Assembly: GCA_001767575.1 (NCBI GenBank)
Contig: MELI01000025.1
Coordinates: forward strand, 1,113-12,588
DNA: 11,476 nt
Direction of reading: 5' to 3'
Source: Candidatus Aquicultor primus
Lineage (GTDB): Bacteria > Actinomycetota > Aquicultoria > Aquicultorales > Aquicultoraceae
In this document: one piece after another, positions 6,791 through 11,476 of the stretch
How the letters are laid out: every line of letters begins with the position of its first letter
Numbering within the stretch: the stretch's first letter is position 1
Position numbers and translations under genes: made by a program
The notes under the pieces: model-generated
Told to the model about the DNA's origin: nothing
Seen by the model: only the letters and a program-made list of their open reading frames with translations
Databases searched by the model: none

Positions 6791-8758
6791 ATGACAGAGA
6801 AGCTAAATGTGGCCGAGGAAACGGTAATGAAGTTTCCTCCGCCTGCGGAGTTTAGCGCGAATGCTCACATTAAGAGCATGGAAGAGTACGAAGCGATGTA
6901 CAAAAGGTCTATCGAGGACCCGGACGGTTTCTGGGGCGAGATGGCCGAGAAGAACCTCACCTGGTTCAAGAAGTGGGACAAGGTCCTGGACTATGATTTC
7001 CACAAGCCGTACATCAAATGGTTCGAGGGCGGCAAGCTCAACGCCTCGTTCAACTGTCTCGACAGACACGTCAACACTGTAAGAAAGAACAAAGCGGCTA
7101 TTATCTGGGAGGGCGATGGCGGGGAGTCGAAGACCTATACCTACCAGCAACTTCATCGTGAAGTCAACAGATTTGCCAACGTTCTAAAGAAAAAAGGGGT
7201 ATCCAAAGGGGATAGGATCTCACTCTATCTGCCGATGATTCCCGAGCTTGCGATTGCGATGCTTGCTTGCGCGAGACTCGGCGCAATCCACAGCATAGTC
7301 TTCGGCGGTTTCAGCTCGAACGCGCTCCGCGACAGGATTCAGGATTGTGAATCGTCACTCCTCGTAACATGCGATAACGGCATGCGCGGCAGCAGAATCG
7401 TCCCGCTCAAGACTAACAGCGATGTTGCGCTCGAAGAATGCCCGACCGTTAAGACTTGTATCGTCGTAAACAGGGCAGGCGCGTGCGACATGAAAGAAGG
7501 CCGCGACGTATGGTGGCACGAGGAGATGGCCGCAGCCGACATCGCAAACTTCTGCGAGCCGGTCGAGGTTGACGCCGAAGACCCGCTCTTTATTCTCTAC
7601 ACGTCGGGTTCGACCGGCAAGCCGAAGGGTGTTCTCCACACGACCGGCGGATATTTGCTCTACGCAAACATGACGTTTACGGACGTATTTGACTATAAAG
7701 AAGAGGATACGCACTTCTGTACGGCCGATATCGGCTGGGTAACCGGCCACAGCTATATCGTATACGGCCCGCTTTCGGCTGGCGCTACCAGCATCATGTT
7801 CGAAGGCGTACCGAGCTATCCCGATGCCGGAAGGTTCTGGGATATCTGTGATAAGTACCAGGTCAACATCTTTTACACCGCACCGACCGCTATCCGGGCG
7901 CTTATGAAAGAGGGCGACAGCTGGGTCGAGAAACATGACCTTTCCAGCCTGCGCGTGCTCGGAACTGTTGGTGAGCCTATCAACCCGGCCGCTTTCATGT
8001 GGTATTACGAGAAGGTCGGCCATAGCCGTTGCCCGTTGGTCGATACCTACTGGCAGACAGAGACCGGCGGCCATATTATAACGCCTCTACCGGGTGCTAT
8101 GACATTGAAGCCCGGCTCCGCGACGAGGCCGTTCTTCGGCGTCGTGCCGAAAGTCATCAAAGAGGACGGTTCACCGGCGGACGTCAACGAAGGCGGATAT
8201 CTTGTCATCGAGAAACCATGGCCGGGCATGTTGCGCGGTACCTATGGCGACCCCGAGAATGCCCGCATCAAAGAGGTCTATTTCAGCCGCTTCCCGGGCG
8301 CGTATTTCACCGGAGACGGTGCACGCGTCGACGAGGACGGCGATTTCTGGGTGACCGGTCGCATCGACGACGTAATCAACGTCTCGGGTCATAGGATGGG
8401 CACCGCCGAGGTCGAGTCGGCGCTGGTAAGCCACCCGACAGTCGCCGAGGCCGCGGTAGTCGGTTTCCCGCATGACATCAAGGGCGAGGGAATCTACGTC
8501 TTTGTAACGCTTAAAGACGGCAACAAGCCTTCCCCGGAACTCCAAAAAGAGCTTATACAGCATGTGCGCAAAGTCATCGGACCGATTGCAAGCCCGGATA
8601 AATTGCAGTTCACACCAGGTTTGCCGAAGACCCGAAGCGGTAAGATTATGAGAAGGATTCTAAGGAAAATCGCTCACAACCAAATCGATGAGCTAGGCGA
8701 CGTTTCAACGCTAGCCGATCCGTCGGTTGTCGATAGTCTAATAAAGGACCGTCTCTAA
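6791..8758 (+). CDS. acs: Acetyl-CoA synthetase (AMP-forming acetate:CoA ligase)
   Basis: A 655-residue cytoplasmic ANL-family enzyme that activates acetate with ATP to acetyl-AMP and then makes acetyl-CoA. Numbering is from ATG 6791. The P-loop A3 motif [11 protein letters not shown] is at 270-280. A5 YWQTETGG at 420-427 includes W421, matching the Trp that shortens the acyl pocket to acetate in Salmonella Acs. The hinge [14 protein letters not shown] is at 522-535 (Asp527). A10 [11 protein letters not shown] at 612-622 has catalytic Lys618, the residue acetylated in well-studied Acs enzymes. The length matches E. coli Acs (652). The frame extends upstream to 6674, but ATG 6791 has AGGGG 5 nt before it, the promoter maps at 6640-6670, and the extra 39 residues resemble no Acs N-terminus. 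It follows the symporter gene, giving an uptake-plus-activation module. No acetyltransferase or deacetylase gene is in the window. Confidence 0.96.
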   Translation: MTEKLNVAEETVMKFPPPAEFSANAHIKSMEEYEAMYKRSIEDPDGFWGEMAEKNLTWFKKWDKVLDYDFHKPYIKWFEGGKLNASFNCLDRHVNTVRKNKAAIIWEGDGGESKTYTYQQLHREVNRFANVLKKKGVSKGDRISLYLPMIPELAIAMLACARLGAIHSIVFGGFSSNALRDRIQDCESSLLVTCDNGMRGSRIVPLKTNSDVALEECPTVKTCIVVNRAGACDMKEGRDVWWHEEMAAADIANFCEPVEVDAEDPLFILYTSGSTGKPKGVLHTTGGYLLYANMTFTDVFDYKEEDTHFCTADIGWVTGHSYIVYGPLSAGATSIMFEGVPSYPDAGRFWDICDKYQVNIFYTAPTAIRALMKEGDSWVEKHDLSSLRVLGTVGEPINPAAFMWYYEKVGHSRCPLVDTYWQTETGGHIITPLPGAMTLKPGSATRPFFGVVPKVIKEDGSPADVNEGGYLVIEKPWPGMLRGTYGDPENARIKEVYFSRFPGAYFTGDGARVDEDGDFWVTGRIDDVINVSGHRMGTAEVESALVSHPTVAEAAVVGFPHDIKGEGIYVFVTLKDGNKPSPELQKELIQHVRKVIGPIASPDKLQFTPGLPKTRSGKIMRRILRKIAHNQIDELGDVSTLADPSVVDSLIKDRL

Positions 8759-8774
8759 ACTTGTATTCGTTCAC

Positions 8775-8805
8775 AAAAAAGGCCGGCTCAAAACCGGCCT
8801 TTTTT
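8775..8805 (+). terminator. Strong intrinsic terminator after acs
   Basis: GGCCGG (8781-8786) pairs with CCGGCC (8794-8799) over a 7-nt loop, flanked by A6 (8775-8780) and T6 (8800-8805), so the stem can extend through A-T pairs to 12 bp. It lies 17 nt after the acs stop. The A-tract makes it potentially bidirectional, though no convergent gene is visible. Confidence 0.92.
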
Positions 8806-8818
8806 GTATTGACAACCG

Positions 8819-8847
8819 GTTTCAAAAACACCAAACTCGTTTATAAT
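8819..8847 (+). promoter_or_regulatory. Promoter of the isochorismatase-family gene
   Basis: A perfect TATAAT is at 8842-8847, with a weak -35 (GTTTCA, 8819-8824) at 17-bp spacing. It follows the acs terminator, so the hydrolase gene probably forms its own transcript. A consensus TTGACA at 8809-8814 is 27 bp away, too far to pair with this -10. Confidence 0.55.
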
Positions 8848-8879
8848 ACCCGACTCAAGAGGGGATGGTTGGACCGTTT

Positions 8880-9431
8880 ATGAATAATTTTGTCTTAAGC
8901 CGCGAGAACACGGTGGTTGTTGTCGTCGACGTACAGGATAGGCTGGCGGCCGCTATGCCTAAGCGCCAAAACGTCATCGACAACTGCATTCACATAATCG
9001 AGCTGGCGAAGATGCTCGACATACCCGTCCTTGTGACCGAGCAATATCCGAAAGGGCTCGGTCCTACCGTGACTGAAATAAGGGACGCGCTTCCAGCCTA
9101 CAAACCCATTGAGAAGCTCGCGTTTAATTGTTGCGACGCACCTGATTTCCCGGCGGAATTGAGGCAAATATGCCGCCCTCAAGTCGTCGTAGTCGGGATG
9201 GAGACGCACATCTGTGTGCTCCAGACGACGCTCGGACTTATTCAGGAAGGATATAGCGCCCATATCGTCTCCGATGCGGTTTGCTCTCGCGTCGATGACA
9301 ACCGGCGCGTCGGTTTGGAGTTCATGAGAGACGCGGGTGCGGCTATTACCTGCACGGAGACTGTCCTTTTTCAATTGTTGGGGGCTGCGGGCACCGAGGA
9401 ATTCAAAGCGATATCGAAGCGGATCAGGTAG
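8880..9431 (+). CDS. Isochorismatase-family cysteine hydrolase
   Basis: A protein of 183 residues (188 if ATG 8865 is used) with the Rossmann-like isochorismatase fold. The catalytic triad is complete; numbered from ATG 8880 it is D17 in VVVVVDVQDRL, K79 in PIEKLAFNCC and C112 in GMETHICVLQT. The family hydrolyses amides, imides or related bonds (nicotinamide, biuret, isochorismate). The GMETHICVLQT and ENTVVVVVDVQDRL patterns match the uncharacterised hydrolase/ISOC-like branch rather than EntB or nicotinamidase, so no substrate is assigned. ATG 8880 is preferred: ATG 8865 sits directly against the AAGAGGGG purine run (8857-8864), and the promoter -10 at 8842 would leave only about 10 nt of leader. 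The 8880 ribosome site is itself imperfect, so the start is uncertain. It does not appear co-transcribed with acs, and its link to acetate use is unclear. Confidence 0.82.
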   Translation: MNNFVLSRENTVVVVVDVQDRLAAAMPKRQNVIDNCIHIIELAKMLDIPVLVTEQYPKGLGPTVTEIRDALPAYKPIEKLAFNCCDAPDFPAELRQICRPQVVVVGMETHICVLQTTLGLIQEGYSAHIVSDAVCSRVDDNRRVGLEFMRDAGAAITCTETVLFQLLGAAGTEEFKAISKRIR

Positions 9432-9590
9432 GCGAATCCAGCCCCGAAACACTTGAACGCAAGTTCTGCGACACTCGGTAAACTCTTTCGGGTGATGTCT
9501 GAGAGCTGTCCGCAAAGGCACATCTAGGTATGGCCATTCAACCTGTAAATAAATCATTCTGCCGCAGGCCTCTTAGCGCTTACAAAAACG

Positions 9591-9619
9591 TTGACAGAAA
9601 ACCGATTTTTGTCTAGTCT
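9591..9619 (+). promoter_or_regulatory. Sigma-A-type promoter with GTCTA repeats
   Basis: A perfect -35 TTGACA (9591-9596) is followed after exactly 17 bp by TAGTCT (9614-9619, 3/6). GTCTA occurs three times at 9611-9626, spanning the -10, and could be a binding site. Transcription would start near 9626. There is no confident gene until the transporter at 10086, about 460 nt downstream. Confidence 0.55.
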
Positions 9620-9765
9620 AGGTCTAATAGTCATGCTGTTGGGGAGCAGTAGCATTGACGAGCCGTTTCTAAATAGTCGAGTCCTTAGTTGATTCTATGT
9701 TGGGGGACGTAGTGTCAATAAACCAAAAACTTGAAACCGCATACTCTAGATAGTTTTGCGTTTCT

Positions 9766-9945
9766 TTAAGCGTCTTTTTTGCGTGCGTGATAGCGAAAAG
9801 ATGGGCATTTTGCACTATAGCGGAAGGCGATAGCTCTGATATAAGCAGTAAGCAGAAGCGCTAACACGATTACGAACCCCCATGATGCTTCCCCTTGAAC
9901 GCAGTGCGCTAATGGCGCATGCGCATTTCCATATATAGGATGCAT
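9766..9945 (-). CDS. Possible small single-helix membrane protein (doubtful)
   Basis: A minus-strand frame of 59 codons from ATG at 9945 (or TTG 9957) has one clear hydrophobic segment (GFVIVLALLLTAYI) followed by a strongly basic tail ending RYHARKKDA. This is the layout of a small inner-membrane protein with a positive cytoplasmic side. There is no convincing ribosome site before ATG 9945. A shorter 33-residue version from an internal GTG has GGGGG about 9 nt upstream. I recognise no homologue. It could be chance in a gene-poor stretch. Confidence 0.2.
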   Translation of the reverse strand: MHPIYGNAHAPLAHCVQGEASWGFVIVLALLLTAYIRAIAFRYSAKCPSFRYHARKKDA

Positions 9946-9980
9946 ATAATCACGCAATATGCAGACGAGGGAATCCAGGC

Positions 9981-10004
9981 TCGCGTCGCTTGATGTCGTC
10001 GCGA
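9981..10004. promoter_or_regulatory. Imperfect dyad upstream of the OFA transporter
   Basis: TCGCG (9981-9985) pairs with CGCGA (10000-10004). After one T-T mismatch, CG pairs with CG, around an 8-nt centre. It sits about 80 bp before the transporter start and could be an operator or an mRNA hairpin. Function is unsupported beyond symmetry and position. Confidence 0.25.
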
Positions 10005-10085
10005 AGGGGGAGCGAGCAGAGATTTCAAAACAGAGTTAAGAGTTTTATGTTTTTCAGGTCTGATTCTAATGAAAGAGGTGACTGA

Positions 10086-11438
10086 GTGAAGGAATCAAGC
10101 GATATCCGCGGATGGATAGTGACGTTTTCCGGAACCGCCATAAACTTGGCGCTGGGAGTTCTGTATTCTTGGAGTATTATCGCAAAGTCTATGAAGGTGC
10201 CGGTGAGCGACGGTGGTTGGGGTTGGAGCGCGACGCAGACGCAGCTTCCCTACGCGGTTGCATGTGGCGTCTTCGCAATCATGATGGTATTTGCCGGAAG
10301 GGCTCAGGACAAGTTCGGCCCGCGAATCGTGGCGTCTATCGGCGGCGCGCTTACCGGTTTAGGTTTAATGGTGGCGAGTCTCGCATCGGCCAACAATGTC
10401 TTCTACGCCGTTCTAGGCTTCGGAGTCATGGCGGGTGCGGGAATCGGGTTGGGCTATGCCTCGGCGACGCCGCCCGCAATCAAGTGGTTTCCGCCCGCTA
10501 AAAAAGGTCTGATCTCAGGTCTGGTCGTCGCCGGATTCGGGCTGGCTTCAGTATACATCGCGCCGCTGACGACTATGCTAATCAAGGGAAACGGAATCAA
10601 CAAGACGTTCTTGCTTTTAGGTAGCGTGTTTCTAGTCGTAAGCGTGATTTTTGCGCAGTTCTTGAAGAATCCGCCGGCCGGCTATGTCCCGATGGAGAAG
10701 CAATCGAAGAAGAAAACGGACGGCACGACGCCGCCTCCTAAGAAGTATGACTATGACTGGCACGAGATGCTGAAGACCCGCCAATTCTATCTGCTGTGGA
10801 TAATGTTTGCGTTGGGTTCGGCGGCAGGTCTGCTGACGATTGGAAGCCTAGCGACTATCGTCTCAACGAAAATAGCGGGTGCCAGTACTGATGCGGCTGT
10901 TTTGGCCGAAGCGGCGAAATGGTCGAGCCTGATAGTCGCTATCCTGGCCATTGCCAATGCGAGCGGGCGAGTCATCGCCGGCTTTTTCTCAGACCTAATC
11001 GGCCGTGTCCGCACGATGCGCCTGGTCTTCTTTTATCAAGCGGTTTGCATGCTGGTCTTTCCCGAGCTTGGAACGGTAACATTTCTCGTTCTCGGCTCGA
11101 TATTCGTCGGGTTCAACTACGGAGCCCTTTTAGCGCTCTTCCCGTCGACGACGGGCGATTACTTCGGCACCAAGAACCTCGGCGTAAATTACGGACTTGT
11201 CTTTACCGCCTGGGGTTTTGGCGGTGTCTTCGGTCCGGTCATGGCCGGTATGATACGGGATGCCACCGGCTCGTTCTCGCTGGCTTTCCAGATATCGGCA
11301 GCGCTCTGCCTGGTCGCAGCGCTAGTCTCCTTTGTAACCAAGGTGCCGAAAGGCGCACTAATCGGCAGTCCCGTTGAGAAAGAACAGGTCTCTATCGACC
11401 GCGGGATGATTATTTTGGATGGGTCGAGCGCGAGCTAA
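10086..11438 (+). CDS. OFA-family major facilitator (oxalate/formate antiporter-like)
   Basis: A 450-residue membrane protein with 12 predicted helices, six before and six after a central hydrophilic loop (about 193-232, KKK-rich with TTPPPKK). Features of the OFA branch include the N-terminal GWIVTFSGTAINLALGVLYSWS, the loop motif GRAQDKFGPR (71-80), its second-half echo GFFSDLIGR (299-307), and the TM11 segment NYGLVFTAWGFGG. OFA members include OxlT (oxalate/formate exchange) and E. coli YhjX, a pyruvate-induced transporter. From memory OxlT has an oxalate-binding Lys in TM11 (YTAKG); here the aligned residue seems to be Trp376, so oxalate is not assumed and a small monocarboxylate is more likely. 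GTG 10086 has GAGGTG (10075-10080) 5 nt upstream. The neighbourhood suggests organic-acid traffic linked to acetate or pyruvate, but it is separated from acs by its own long upstream region. Confidence 0.85.
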   Translation: MKESSDIRGWIVTFSGTAINLALGVLYSWSIIAKSMKVPVSDGGWGWSATQTQLPYAVACGVFAIMMVFAGRAQDKFGPRIVASIGGALTGLGLMVASLASANNVFYAVLGFGVMAGAGIGLGYASATPPAIKWFPPAKKGLISGLVVAGFGLASVYIAPLTTMLIKGNGINKTFLLLGSVFLVVSVIFAQFLKNPPAGYVPMEKQSKKKTDGTTPPPKKYDYDWHEMLKTRQFYLLWIMFALGSAAGLLTIGSLATIVSTKIAGASTDAAVLAEAAKWSSLIVAILAIANASGRVIAGFFSDLIGRVRTMRLVFFYQAVCMLVFPELGTVTFLVLGSIFVGFNYGALLALFPSTTGDYFGTKNLGVNYGLVFTAWGFGGVFGPVMAGMIRDATGSFSLAFQISAALCLVAALVSFVTKVPKGALIGSPVEKEQVSIDRGMIILDGSSAS

Positions 11439-11476
11439 AGAGCGAGCGTATTTCGAGCTAGGGACCTGTCATCTTT

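Larger units (their letters stand above)
9432..10085. other. Second long gene-poor region
   Basis: About 650 bp between the hydrolase and OFA transporter genes lack a confident gene. They hold a good promoter at 9591-9619, two consecutive mini-ORFs at 9633-9692 and 9697-9753, and a weak minus-strand small membrane-protein frame. A GCGCATGCGC palindrome is at 9915-9924, and a near-perfect dyad at 9981-10004 precedes the transporter. No terminator is obvious after the hydrolase. The region may encode a small RNA or a long transporter leader. Confidence 0.55.

Noticed and set aside
7355..8074. 239-codon open frame on the minus strand
   Set aside because: Shadow of acs; no domain recognised.
8809..8847. 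TTGACA paired with TATAAT
   Set aside because: The 27-bp spacer is too long for a working sigma-A promoter; a weak -35 at 8819 fits the -10 better.
8895..9557. 220-codon open frame on the minus strand
   Set aside because: Antisense to the isochorismatase gene, whose triad is intact on the + strand; no recognisable domain or ribosome site.
9633..9753. Manganese (yybP-ykoY) riboswitch suggested by GGGGAGCAGTAGC
   Set aside because: The second conserved half of that riboswitch (the CCGGCAACGG-like part) is not seen downstream.
1..11476. CRISPR array, tRNA, rRNA, IS element or phage genes
   Set aside because: No regular spaced repeats, tRNA-like T-loop cloverleaf, transposase motif or terminal inverted repeats were seen on either strand.

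Overview
The window looks like bacterial chromosome of roughly 50% GC. It most likely comes from an SLH-bearing lineage (Firmicutes, a deep-branching actinobacterium or similar). I infer this from three C-terminal SLH domains, strong GGAGG-type ribosome binding sites and frequent GTG/TTG starts. The exact taxon cannot be fixed from sequence alone. Every confident gene lies on the + strand.

Layout: (1) 1-1033 is the 3' part of a gene for a surface-anchored protein with three SLH domains, followed by a good intrinsic terminator. (2) About 1110-1981 is an unusually long gene-free region that is less GC-rich than its surroundings and carries several related short motifs (ACCGTTNACC and others). 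(3) 1982-6557 is a tight four-gene run. It holds a cNMP-binding/CBS/DUF294 nucleotidyltransferase-like signalling protein, a DnaQ-like DEDDh exonuclease, a DUF485 small membrane protein and an ActP-type cation/acetate symporter. (4) 6791-8758 is acs (acetyl-CoA synthetase), with its own extended -10 promoter, a leader hairpin and a strong terminator. (5) 8880-9431 is an isochorismatase-family cysteine hydrolase with a complete D-K-C triad. (6) 9432-10085 is a second long gene-poor region holding a TTGACA-N17-TAGTCT promoter, two back-to-back mini-ORFs and dyads. (7) 10086-11438 is an OFA-family (oxalate/formate antiporter-like) major facilitator.

Together the core is an acetate or small-monocarboxylate assimilation locus. 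ActP with its DUF485 partner imports acetate and Acs converts it to acetyl-CoA. The OFA transporter may move another small organic acid. The DUF294/CBS protein and the exonuclease are co-transcribed upstream of the transporter; I recall similar neighbourhoods in proteobacteria. They are the best candidates for a poorly understood control module: the nucleotidyltransferase motif and the DEDDh residues are both intact, while the cNMP pocket seems to lack a key cAMP-contacting acid. The two large non-coding regions are the least explained parts of the window. I found no CRISPR array, tRNA, rRNA, insertion sequence or phage gene.
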